The notes under the pieces are model-generated. The model ran no database searches, was not told the origin of the DNA, and was given only the letters and a program-made list of their open reading frames with translations. Shown piece by piece: positions 27,468-36,399 of a stretch of 64,000 bases of DNA; within the stretch, counting starts at the first letter, position 1; every line of letters starts with the position of its first letter. The stretch spans positions 62,001-126,000 of the forward strand of contig JAKSLE010000008.1 in assembly GCA_024401365.1 (NCBI GenBank). The letters are read 5' to 3'. The position numbers and the translations under genes were made by a program. This stretch comes from Bacteroidales bacterium (GTDB taxonomy: Bacteria; Bacteroidota; Bacteroidia; Bacteroidales; Marinilabiliaceae).

Positions 27468-29579
27468 CTAATCTGTCGTTTGTGCAGAATTGTTATTCAA
27501 GAAAACACACAAGTCATTGTTCGGTTCTGAAATTCTCTTACTATAACACGTATACACATAGTCGTACCCTTTCCAATCATTCAGTAGCCAATAAGAACCT
27601 TTTTGCTGATCATAATTTTTGGTCTCAATTAACCCTTTGATTATGCCCTTTATTCCTGTCGTATCCGTATCAACATTGGTCAAAGTCAAATAGTTATGTA
27701 CTGGATTTTGATAATTTGAATCAGTAAATATTCTTTTCCATTGCACTAGCGATTTATAATCGAAATTATAGTTACTACACCAAAATTCTAATGGCACATA
27801 GTCTATAAATTTTTGCATTGCAGCAGCCAAACTTCCATCATTTCTAAACAAGGAATCTAGCTGTTTAAACTTCCTAGCAAACAAACTCCAGTCTTGAGGT
27901 TTTTTAGGATCGGAAGAATAATACAGAAAACGTATAGCCCCTTTTAGGAATGGTTTATCCTTTCCACCAATTTGGGTTTTGTAGGATTCGGCTTTAATAA
28001 TGGCTGCTTGCCAACTCTCCCATTTTCCTAAAGTATCTTCATCCCAATCCTGCGGCTTATTTGGATTTGAAAGTATCTGCTTTGCCTTATCAATTTCTTC
28101 TTGAAGCTGGGCGTTACCTTTGTGGCCCTCAATCACGCTTTCTGGATTTTTTGAAAGGTATGACAATATATCTTGACACCCTTTAGACAAATCATTTATT
28201 AAGTGCAACTTATCAGTTAACCCAGTCTGGTTGTTTTCTGTAATGTTACAAACAACTCGCATCCATTGTTTAAAAGATTCATCTTCAAGAGATGGAGCTT
28301 CTGTTTGTTCTAGATAAACGCAAATAGCGTAGAATAATACTCTTTGATTTCTATCTAAGATCGTTATTATATTTCCCTCTTCTTCTATATAATATGTAGG
28401 AATAAAAAACAATTCTTCATCTTGAGCCCATTCAGGCAAGACGGAGGTTATCTTAGAAATGGCAGAATTATTTAAACTAACAAGAGTCTTATTTAATCTA
28501 TCTACCATTTCGGGAGTAATAGAACAATATTTATCATTATTATATAAAGAGAAATCGTTATAACTAACATTGCTATCATCACCTTCATAGCCATACAAAT
28601 TCCAAATGTCTAGTTTCTTTACATCAGTCTCGGCATATTTCCAATTATTTTCGTCTTTCTTCTGACAAAGAAAATTATTGAAGACAAATCGATTAATGAA
28701 AGCAAAGAATATTTCGTCAATACAACCATTTTTATTATTCTTCCAAAAAAGATCTGTCCAAGCGTTGTCAATGTTTGCAGCAATCTCAACCCATTGACCT
28801 GGCATATTTTTCTGCATCCACCCTACAAAATCTGCCTTGAAATTTTCAAAGTTGGTCAACGCCTTGCCTCGTGCGTTCATTTTGATATATAAATCATCTG
28901 ACAGATCAAAAGATTCGAGACCATTATCATGGGTGTTCATTGGGAGATAATGAAATTGCAAAGCGCATTCGCTACCTGTCAAGTAACACCACGCGGATTC
29001 TATAGCGCAATTACAGAATAATTTTTCTATACCATCTATTGAATTTTCATTTTCACCACGTAGCATATTCAACATTGCTTTGATTGTTGGATCTTGCTCC
29101 CACGATGACATGAACCAGGTTTGCTGTTTAATGTAGGCTACGATATCACGGGTGCCTTCTTCCGCATACTTTAATCCGCAAATCTCGTTGCAAAACTCAC
29201 GTGACGATGTACGAGTTTCATAAGAAAACCTTCTTAATATGTCCGCAATTTCTTTTTTTTCAAGATTTCGTGTCAGGAACGCTAAATACCAATGTACTAG
29301 CCAAAGAGTAGTCAGACGCTGCTGACCATCGATAGGGTATACACTCGGTTCATTGTTAATAGGATTTACCTCCTCCATCCCATAGACAAAATCTAAGTTT
29401 CCAGATAACGTTGCATCCCCATTTATATTAAATATACCTAGAACAGCACCTATTTGCTTAAGAAAATTCTCTCTAATATGCTGGTATCTTTCGCCTGAAC
29501 GGCCTTGTGCATAATCTCGTTGAATAATTGGCACAACTATGCCTTTATTTTTCAGCAAATTCCAAAATGTACTTTTCAT
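27468..29579 (-). CDS. DUF262 protein without nuclease domain (pair A, second gene)
   Basis: 703 residues. The N-terminal ParB-like DUF262 domain has VPIIQRDYAQGR (about 16-27) and YPIDGQQRLTTLWLVHWY (about 81-98); DGQQR is the catalytic/nucleotide-binding motif of GmrS-type proteins. YIKMNARGKALTNFENFKADF is the second conserved DUF262 block. No DUF1524 EHI/NxxLL motif was seen; the C-terminal half is charged and unrecognised, ending with YDYVYTCYSKR. It starts 9 bp after its HNH-bearing partner (29589-31616), so the two are cotranscribed and may form a split GmrSD-like complex. Strongly AT-rich compared with the dcw genes. Homologous in order and motif to 34150-36399. Confidence 0.85.
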   Translation of the reverse strand: MKSTFWNLLKNKGIVVPIIQRDYAQGRSGERYQHIRENFLKQIGAVLGIFNINGDATLSGNLDFVYGMEEVNPINNEPSVYPIDGQQRLTTLWLVHWYLAFLTRNLEKKEIADILRRFSYETRTSSREFCNEICGLKYAEEGTRDIVAYIKQQTWFMSSWEQDPTIKAMLNMLRGENENSIDGIEKLFCNCAIESAWCYLTGSECALQFHYLPMNTHDNGLESFDLSDDLYIKMNARGKALTNFENFKADFVGWMQKNMPGQWVEIAANIDNAWTDLFWKNNKNGCIDEIFFAFINRFVFNNFLCQKKDENNWKYAETDVKKLDIWNLYGYEGDDSNVSYNDFSLYNNDKYCSITPEMVDRLNKTLVSLNNSAISKITSVLPEWAQDEELFFIPTYYIEEEGNIITILDRNQRVLFYAICVYLEQTEAPSLEDESFKQWMRVVCNITENNQTGLTDKLHLINDLSKGCQDILSYLSKNPESVIEGHKGNAQLQEEIDKAKQILSNPNKPQDWDEDTLGKWESWQAAIIKAESYKTQIGGKDKPFLKGAIRFLYYSSDPKKPQDWSLFARKFKQLDSLFRNDGSLAAAMQKFIDYVPLEFWCSNYNFDYKSLVQWKRIFTDSNYQNPVHNYLTLTNVDTDTTGIKGIIKGLIETKNYDQQKGSYWLLNDWKGYDYVYTCYSKRISEPNNDLCVFLNNNSAQTTD

Positions 29580-29588
29580 AGTATTACA

Positions 29589-31616
29589 CTATTTTTTGAC
29601 ATTAGTAATATATTGTATATACCTGTTTAAAACAGCTCTGTCTATCTGACAAATAATCCGATTATTTAGGGCGGGTCGGCTATCTACCCGTATTTTATAC
29701 AATTCAGGGTAAATATATTCCATTAATACCTGCTCCATGTTCCGAAGATAATCAGCTGCATCCTCTTTTGTCCATGCCGATAGTGTCTGAGGATTCTTGG
29801 TGTAACCTTTCACAAATACATTTTTTGTGCAAACAGGAACAAACGCTACATCTTTAAAATCCTCATTGAAAACCAACTTATTCTCTTTGTCTATATAGAA
29901 TTCCGTCTTTATCCCATTCTCTTTATTTATAACGAAAATACGTTTGAAGGGGAAAACAGCATTATGATATTGTTGATTAGTGCCGGAATCAAGAAGTGTA
30001 AAATTCCATATCTTATTTTTGTCTTCATCAGACCAATTGATTTTCAACTCTTTATTCACTTCATTACGAAGATCATTAAGAGTTTTTACATCTTCACGAT
30101 TTATATTTTCTATCTTTCCTCGAAGATTATCACTCACATAATCTTTTGCACTATACAGATAAAGCAAAATGCCTTTATTATCATCACAGTCTCCTGCGTT
30201 TGATGCAATATGCTCAACTTCCCATCCATATCGTCCTCCCTTATATGCCTCCTTCTTGAAAAGATGAAATGGAAATCTTGTTCCCAAATATCCTTGATAT
30301 CTATCGCTGTCTTGCAATGATTTATTTTGATTCAAAATAGTGAGTACATTGTGAAGTAACAATATTGGACGACATGTCGTTTTTTTAGGCTCTCCATCTA
30401 TTTCATACTGTTTATTCAAATCCTTGCAGAGTTCTATTGAATTTTTAATTATCTCTTTAAGCTTATCAATAAATTCTTTTTTAGAAGAACTTTTTGCCCA
30501 ACAATCAAATAAATATTCGACTATAGGCTTGTTTTCATATTTTGGACATATATGAACTAGATAACCTACATAATGATACAATTCAATATCATTATACCAT
30601 TCTTCAAACACCTGAAAATAAGACTTTACTTTACCCCAAACATTCAAAATTCTAAAATCTGACTTTTTTGATTGTGTAGAAAAGAATTTATAAAAATATC
30701 GAAATATCTTATGTTCATCATCTCCGAAACAACCTTCGTTGCTCCATGCATTTTCCCAATCTTCCTTTAAAATATCTCTAATGCCAAGACCATCTCTTTC
30801 TTTAGTTGCAATCAGATTCAAGACATAATCTATACGAGTAGGTTTATCCCATTTTGTGTTTTCATTCAGGAACAGCCAAAACTCATCTTTTTGCAAAGCA
30901 TACTCCATTCGATCCCATTCTGCCGCAATTTCCTGCTGAAGGAGATGAATTCTGCTATTGTTTCCGAAATATGATCGATTCAGGAACATTGCCTTTACCA
31001 ATTCAGAATCAGTAAGAGCAATTTTCCCAATATTCAAGCGGGCGAAAACACGGATTGGATCACCCTCATCCGTTTCGTACCAAATAAATTTGACATTTTT
31101 AGTTAGTATTTCCTTGAATTCATTCCTGAATAAATCATTGTTTTCAAAATGGTTAAACCAGTTTACTATTGCTCGATAAGCATTGTATATATGATAAAAG
31201 TCAATATTTTGACTACCATCTTTTTCTGTTGCGTCTCTTACAGTTTCCAAAAATTCCTTGCTTCCCTTTTTATCCTCTTCTGATACTTTTCGAGTCTCGT
31301 ATTCTATCGAATATTTTGTATCTTGCTCATTTTGTAAGTACGAAAGCAACAAAAATATGGTCGTCAATCGTTGCTGGCCATCTATAACATCCCATTTATC
31401 ATCGTTTCTCTTTACAACTAAAGGCTGAATACAATAATATGCATTCTCATCTTTATGCTGTTCTTTAAACTCATTGATATCATTTAGCAAATCATATACT
31501 AACTGTTTTGTCCACCTATACCCACGCTGATAACTAGGTATAAAGAACTTATATTTAGGACTTCCGTTCTCTTGTTCTATAAGCGCTCCTATAGATATCA
31601 ATTTAATCTCTGCCAT
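29589..31616 (-). CDS. DUF262-DUF1524 (GmrSD-like) nuclease, pair A
   Basis: 675 residues. The DUF262 domain shows FFIPSYQRGYRWTKQLV (about 24-40) and VIDGQQRLTTIFLLLSYLQ (about 75-93), then IRVFARLNIGKIALTDSELVKAM. The C-terminal DUF1524 His-Me nuclease has GWEVEHIAS (EHI motif, about 465) and WNFTLLDSGTNQQYHNAVFPFKR. This is the architecture of type IV restriction enzymes GmrSD and of SspE, which cut modified or phage DNA with NTP binding by the DGQQR domain. First gene of pair A; its first ~35 residues are almost identical to those of 36383-38155, while the rest has diverged. Confidence 0.9.
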   Translation of the reverse strand: MAEIKLISIGALIEQENGSPKYKFFIPSYQRGYRWTKQLVYDLLNDINEFKEQHKDENAYYCIQPLVVKRNDDKWDVIDGQQRLTTIFLLLSYLQNEQDTKYSIEYETRKVSEEDKKGSKEFLETVRDATEKDGSQNIDFYHIYNAYRAIVNWFNHFENNDLFRNEFKEILTKNVKFIWYETDEGDPIRVFARLNIGKIALTDSELVKAMFLNRSYFGNNSRIHLLQQEIAAEWDRMEYALQKDEFWLFLNENTKWDKPTRIDYVLNLIATKERDGLGIRDILKEDWENAWSNEGCFGDDEHKIFRYFYKFFSTQSKKSDFRILNVWGKVKSYFQVFEEWYNDIELYHYVGYLVHICPKYENKPIVEYLFDCWAKSSSKKEFIDKLKEIIKNSIELCKDLNKQYEIDGEPKKTTCRPILLLHNVLTILNQNKSLQDSDRYQGYLGTRFPFHLFKKEAYKGGRYGWEVEHIASNAGDCDDNKGILLYLYSAKDYVSDNLRGKIENINREDVKTLNDLRNEVNKELKINWSDEDKNKIWNFTLLDSGTNQQYHNAVFPFKRIFVINKENGIKTEFYIDKENKLVFNEDFKDVAFVPVCTKNVFVKGYTKNPQTLSAWTKEDAADYLRNMEQVLMEYIYPELYKIRVDSRPALNNRIICQIDRAVLNRYIQYITNVKK

Positions 31617-31674
31617 ATTACTAAGTCTATTTACCTTACAAATATATTATAATAATGATGTTTAAATCTGCTCG

Positions 31675-31710
31675 CAAAGTAAAAACATAGCTATGCAGAA
31701 AACGGACACA
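31675..31710 (-). promoter_or_regulatory. Island promoter/operator, DUF262 pair A
   Basis: Minus strand: TGTGTC-N8-GCATAGC (31690-31710), then TTACTTTG (31675-31682) as the -7 box. Spacing from dyad to box is identical to the AAA, glycosylase and WYL promoters. Confidence 0.7.
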
Positions 31711-31853
31711 CATTTTTATGATTTCAAATATATATACGCAACTACTCGTTTTCTTAAAGAACCCACGTTAATAACCGCTATTCCAATCAAAACAAGACGA
31801 GAACAACTCCCCTATTCGCCTCAAACTGCATTTTTTCTACAACAGTTCAAACC

Positions 31854-31889
31854 TGTGTCAAAATTCTGCACACCCCTCTCCTTACTTTG
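31854..31889 (+). promoter_or_regulatory. Island promoter/operator, AAA copy A
   Basis: TGTGTC-N8-GCACACC (31854-31874) followed by TTACTTTG (31882-31889), 30 bp before the ATG. About 160 bp around it are nearly identical to the region before AAA copy B. Confidence 0.75.
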
Positions 31890-31918
31890 CAATCAGAAAC
31901 CAATAAAAACATACTAAT

Positions 31919-32891
31919 ATGGAACAGACAACAATACATTACATCAAGGAAGCGGTTCGGAACCTTGAGAATTGCCAATTACAAGGCCCCAAATACAAAG
32001 AGGCGTATCTGCTCCTTCGGAAGATTAGGGATATTCTTGACTTTCAAGACACCGACGAGGCAGCTATTTTTTCAATAGCATTTACCCGGATGGCAGATGG
32101 TAATTACACAAATTTGTCCGATATCGCAAGTCATATCGGTTGCTCGCCTATCGATATTCTTGCGTATACTACAGTATTGTCACGACTCTCTAAGTCAGGT
32201 TATATTCAACCTAATGGACGCAGAGTGTCGAACATCATTATGCAGGATTTCGGTATAGATGATGTTGTATCAAGTGCTATAATCGAGAACCGCCCAGTGG
32301 AGATAAAAGCCAATGTTAGCAATACTCAGTTATCAAAATATGACTTTTGCGAAGCCATCGGAAAGACTGTTATCGAAAAGGCTATTGGAGTTTTCCGTGG
32401 CACTCTTCCTCTTATTAACCGCACAGCAAAACTAGAGGACGAATGCCCCCACCTGTCATTCATACTCAATCTTAAAGCGCTTGCTCCTGATATACAGGAC
32501 CGCATCTTATTCTATGACGTTTGTTTTGATACTTTTGCTGACCGAATCTTTTCCGACTTAAACGATACAGTTAGTTATATATATGCCCCCCGTAGTACAA
32601 TATATATCGGCAATCATAAAAAAAACGATATCTATCATAGTCTGTATAAGGGTTACCATCCTCTCATAAAGGCCGGCCTGATTGAACGTTTGGGTAAATG
32701 GGGTATCGTTCTGACACACAAAGGAATGGAGTTGTTTTTCGAGGATGATTTGTCTGCCGTCTGTCCTTCTTTGAAATGGAAGGACATTTATAAGTTCTGA
32801 AGTAGTTAATATATCTGATTTATTTCACGACCGCCATGAATATGAACGAATCCTGAGCAAGGGAAACAACAAGGTGGGATTCGGGAAATAA
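31919..32891 (+). pseudogene. Winged-helix AAA+ ATPase, copy A, ATPase domain deleted
   Basis: The first 293 residues (ATG 31919, stop 32798-32800) are collinear with the N-terminal winged-helix region of the intact copy B (39566-41656), including FSIAFTRMADG, ASHIGCS and TVLSRLSKSGYIQPNGRR. After the stop, the homologous frame can be followed again through LFHDRHEYERILSKGNNKVGFGK to a TAA at 32889. This joins the equivalent of copy B residues ~298 and ~681: an internal deletion of about 1.14 kb that removed the whole AAA+ module, with short ATGA homology at the junction, plus a small frameshift near 32800. The 293-residue DNA-binding part is still open and has its full promoter, so it may be expressed as a short regulator-like protein. 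Confidence 0.75.
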
Positions 32892-32893
32892 GT

Positions 32894-33409
32894 CTATAAC
32901 GACAAAAGATACGCAATCACATTGTCTGCCATGGCTTTGGTTAGTCCTTTCTGGAAGCTGGTCTGGAACAGATGTGACTTTTGTTCATCTGAAGCAATTG
33001 GTTCGTCGTCAATGATTGCATAGTTGCTGATTCTGTGAGTCTTGAGATAGTCGGATATCTCAAGACTCTTGGGGTGAGGAATATTGAAATTGTCCAACGT
33101 CGACAGATCAGCATTCAACAGCCATTCGTCCGACACTCCATTGCGTGTCACGTCGTTTATTTCTCCCATATATCCCCTTTCTTTCCACATCTGGCGCAAT
33201 CCATCGAGGCCGTATATCCCCTTCCATGATGAGATTACGACAATCTTTGCACCTGTCGCACGGACAATTCTATAAAGATTGTCCATTGCAACAGGCGAAA
33301 AAAGACGTCCATAATTATCCTCGCGAGGTTTGTCCGCCTCTAGAAGTTCGTGCTGATAGTCTTCTGTATTGAGAACTCCATCGAAATCTAGAAAGATAAT
33401 TTTACTCAT
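32894..33409 (-). CDS. HAD-superfamily protein (HAD_SAK-like), copy A
   Basis: 171 residues. FLDFDGVLN (residues 6-14) is HAD motif I with the nucleophile Asp and general acid Asp; IVVISSWKG (about 56-64) provides motif II Ser and Lys, and YAIIDDEP (about 130) motif III/IV acidic residues. The compact capless form resembles the HAD domain of Swiss-army-knife RNA-repair proteins, suggesting nucleotide or RNA 5'/3' phosphate chemistry. Apart from its first ~25 residues it is almost identical in DNA and protein to 41659-42171. It converges on the AAA gene with 2 bp between stops. Confidence 0.8.
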   Translation of the reverse strand: MSKIIFLDFDGVLNTEDYQHELLEADKPREDNYGRLFSPVAMDNLYRIVRATGAKIVVISSWKGIYGLDGLRQMWKERGYMGEINDVTRNGVSDEWLLNADLSTLDNFNIPHPKSLEISDYLKTHRISNYAIIDDEPIASDEQKSHLFQTSFQKGLTKAMADNVIAYLLSL

Positions 33410-33609
33410 GTGGCATTGTTAGATTAGTCAAAGTTACTTTTATTATCTGCAATTCCTAAACTTTGAACCCCTCGATGATTTGATATATGCGCGTCTCTCT
33501 TCCCTCTCTTATGTATTCGGAAATATCATCACTTGTTACCATTTTGGAAACACGACAGCCATTAAGGCGACAGCTATTATCTGTTTCAAAACTGCAATAA
33601 TCGACATAA

Positions 33610-33909
33610 GACACAGCCATACGTGACATTCAGGATTTATTAGACAAGAACATCTTGGTAGAGGACATTCCGGGAGCAAAGCGACCAAGTTACTCCATTG
33701 TCTATGACGCAGAAGACCTTACACAGTTCTTTACTGAGGTGAACATCATCGAAGAGAATGGTGTTCACTATCTCAAAGCATTGTTCAAAGGTCGGAAACC
33801 TGTAAGCGAAAGGATTCTGAAGCTCGATGCAGAGAGATTTGAGAAAGGAGATCTTCCACTGTCGAATCTGCTCAATAAGTGCTGCTCGTATATAGTCGCC
33901 AGCAATTAA
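33610..33909 (+). pseudogene. C-terminal fragment, winged-helix tail like that of Fic proteins
   Basis: Open frame from a TAA (33607) to 33909. It begins AIRDIQDLLDKNILV, then PSYSIVYD, close to the tail of the Fic protein in the same island (ALRDISDLLEKGLLKK, STNYELN). A further 60 residues (GVHYLKALFKGRKPVSERILKLD) were not recognised. Only a TTG (33655) could start it, so I read it as a remnant of a gene lost during cassette duplication. The flanking 33410-33609 holds nothing I can assign beyond a 24-codon minus-strand ORF. Confidence 0.45.
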
Positions 33910-34087
33910 GCTGCAATGTTCGATTCCGTATGGAAGACGTGCTCACAGCCCCAAATGATCGCGTAAACAATATTGTGCGGACCGTGTGTTGTGATACAAA
34001 AGCCAGTAGGTATCAATGGTAATCCCGTTGCAACTGAGGCGTGGATAAGTGAGTAATATTAGGCTGGTGTTTTATATGTATAAAAAC

Positions 34088-34117
34088 AACGGATACTATT
34101 GAGGAATAGTATCCGTT
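34088..34117. terminator. Strong bidirectional terminator
   Basis: A perfect 13-bp stem AACGGATACTATT/AATAGTATCCGTT with a GAGG loop is followed by a T-run (34118-34126) and preceded by an A-run. It serves DUF262 pair B on the minus strand and anything reading in from the left. Confidence 0.9.
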
Positions 34118-34149
34118 TATTTTTTTGTGGCTGTATTTATACGATTAGA

Positions 34150-36399
34150 CTAATCGGTTGTCGTTGATGCGTTTGGTTCAGCATCTTTTTTATACTCTTC
34201 TGCCAAACGTAGCAGATTCTCTTTAAAATCATTTTCTGATAGGCTGGCTGCATTACGGAAACAATAATATTTCTCCTCTTCTTTCTTGCTCAAACTATCT
34301 TTTTCGATATAGTTGAATTTCTTGCCCATAAGGTATATAGTATTATCTCTATACCACTGATAATGGCTATCTTCAAATGTAAAATTAATATCGCTGCCAA
34401 ATAGGAAGTCAGTTCTATCTACTATTGCGCTAGGAACCACTTTTATTCCTTCTGTATGAAGTAGCATTTTGTCACGCTTACCTGCATTCAAGAATACACC
34501 AGGACCACTTGGGTATATGGCATAATGGTTATGATACCATCTAATATGTGACGTTGGAATATTCTTAATAACAAAATCAAGCAGCATGGTATTTGACAAC
34601 TGATAAATATACTTTAACTGGTTATCGGGATTGGGAATAACATCCTTTATATCAGTTTCACCCATCAAAATATCATGAACGGGCGAACATATATCATTCC
34701 TAAGTAGATAATATCGCCATGACGAGCCATAGTTATTGAATGTCGTAGGGTGATAATCTAATACACTTGTATAATTGTCCGCAGTAAATCGGCTGAAAAG
34801 TGCCTTAAGGAGATTCGCGTTGTCAAATTCATCTCGAACTGCAGGTTTGTCATTATTCTGCGCATCTTCCTTAAAGTATTTCTTGGCATTTGCCAGTTTT
34901 GTATGGAAGTTGCTCCAATCATCTGTCACTTTTCCATTTGAATTTCTATAGAGAAAACGTATGGAGCCATTGAAGAATGAGTATTTTTCTGCAGCAATGA
35001 TAATATCTTTCCACTGGAGTTCGACAATCTTTTTAGCCTTTATCCGCTCTTCTTTTACTTGTTCCGTATTAAATTTTGGCAATTCCCCATTATCAATAAG
35101 GTATTGGTATATGTTGCTATTATCAATTTTGTCAATTGCCTCACAGATATCACCAAAAGACTCATCATCTATTGTCGTATTCTTTATCAGGTTTCTGAAT
35201 ACTCGTATCCATTCCTTGTATTCATCCACATTTATGGCTTGATAACTCGTCAGCTGACCATATTTCAATACCGCAAAAAATCTTGCTCTATGAGAATATT
35301 CCGGCTTGGTGCTTTTTATCAATTCATCAATAAAGAATTTCTTATCATCGGCAAACCTATCATCATTATCTTCGATTGTTTTATAGTTATCAACTAACCA
35401 ATCTGTATTCTTCTTAAATAATTTCCGAACTTCTTCATTCCTATACACCTTATCATATTCGTCAAAACTGATAAACGGGTTATCTACATCATCATCCTTG
35501 ACTTTGCTTTTCTTAATCGGGAAAAACTTTCCAGCCAACCTAGAAGCCAACCTAGAGTACACAAAAGTATGTTCGTTTATATAGTTCATAAAATAGACAT
35601 CAGGATTGGGATCTATATTCTCTTTGACTTTGACAGAGAACTTAAGCATAAAATCCATCCATTTCGAATCAAAATCGTTCCTAAATTCAGGATTGTACTT
35701 ATCAATAAACTTTGCTTTAAAATTCTCAAACGTCGTCAACTGTCGACCGCGCGAGTTCATCTTAACATAAGTCTTCCCGTCTGTACCTTTATCAAGATGG
35801 ATAATATCATACTTGATGCCAGACTGACTTGAGAAAAGAATAGAACATAGTTCTCCACAATCCTTAGGATATTGACTACCTATCTCTTCAAGCATCACAT
35901 GCATACTCTTTACAGTAGGATCACATTCCCAAATACTAAAATAGTCTTCGTGTTCCTTGATTATCTTGCCTACATCCCCTTCTGTATATGACACTCTATA
36001 CAACAAATCAACAAACTGAGATGAGTAACTGCGTGTGTTCCATTTAAATTTCTTAAGCACCTCTTTGTAGTCCGATAGTCTGTCCTCTCTCCAGGCGACA
36101 TACCAATGAAGCAAAAAAATAGTAGTTAGTCTCTGCTGTCCATCAACCGCTATGAATTTCTTTTCATTCTCATCGTAAGAACCAAACACAAGACCAGAAT
36201 GGCATTCCTGACGTTCATTTATTGCCTTATTTATTGCCTTATACAGGTCTCCGACAAATGTCATTCGTATGTTATCTATTCTGCTATTACCCGTTCGTCC
36301 CTGAGCGTAATCTCGTTGATAACATGGCACAACAATATCATACTTGTTAATCTCCTCCCAAAACGAAGTGTTCGTTTTTATTTTATTCTCTACAGCCAT
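34150..36399 (-). CDS. DUF262 protein without nuclease domain (pair B, second gene)
   Basis: 749 residues. VVPCYQRDYAQGRTGN (about 18-33) and FIAVDGQQRLTTIFLLHWY (about 76-94) are the DUF262 motifs; KMNSRGRQLTTFENFKAKF matches the second block of its copy A counterpart. No DUF1524 motif was found. The C-terminus contains IRWYHNHYAIYPSGPGVF and a low-complexity tail. Its 5' end overlaps the HNH partner (36383-38155) by 17 bp, so the pair is translationally coupled. Together with pair A this shows that the two-gene DUF262 unit was duplicated and then diverged. Confidence 0.85.
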   Translation of the reverse strand: MAVENKIKTNTSFWEEINKYDIVVPCYQRDYAQGRTGNSRIDNIRMTFVGDLYKAINKAINERQECHSGLVFGSYDENEKKFIAVDGQQRLTTIFLLHWYVAWREDRLSDYKEVLKKFKWNTRSYSSQFVDLLYRVSYTEGDVGKIIKEHEDYFSIWECDPTVKSMHVMLEEIGSQYPKDCGELCSILFSSQSGIKYDIIHLDKGTDGKTYVKMNSRGRQLTTFENFKAKFIDKYNPEFRNDFDSKWMDFMLKFSVKVKENIDPNPDVYFMNYINEHTFVYSRLASRLAGKFFPIKKSKVKDDDVDNPFISFDEYDKVYRNEEVRKLFKKNTDWLVDNYKTIEDNDDRFADDKKFFIDELIKSTKPEYSHRARFFAVLKYGQLTSYQAINVDEYKEWIRVFRNLIKNTTIDDESFGDICEAIDKIDNSNIYQYLIDNGELPKFNTEQVKEERIKAKKIVELQWKDIIIAAEKYSFFNGSIRFLYRNSNGKVTDDWSNFHTKLANAKKYFKEDAQNNDKPAVRDEFDNANLLKALFSRFTADNYTSVLDYHPTTFNNYGSSWRYYLLRNDICSPVHDILMGETDIKDVIPNPDNQLKYIYQLSNTMLLDFVIKNIPTSHIRWYHNHYAIYPSGPGVFLNAGKRDKMLLHTEGIKVVPSAIVDRTDFLFGSDINFTFEDSHYQWYRDNTIYLMGKKFNYIEKDSLSKKEEEKYYCFRNAASLSENDFKENLLRLAEEYKKDAEPNASTTTD

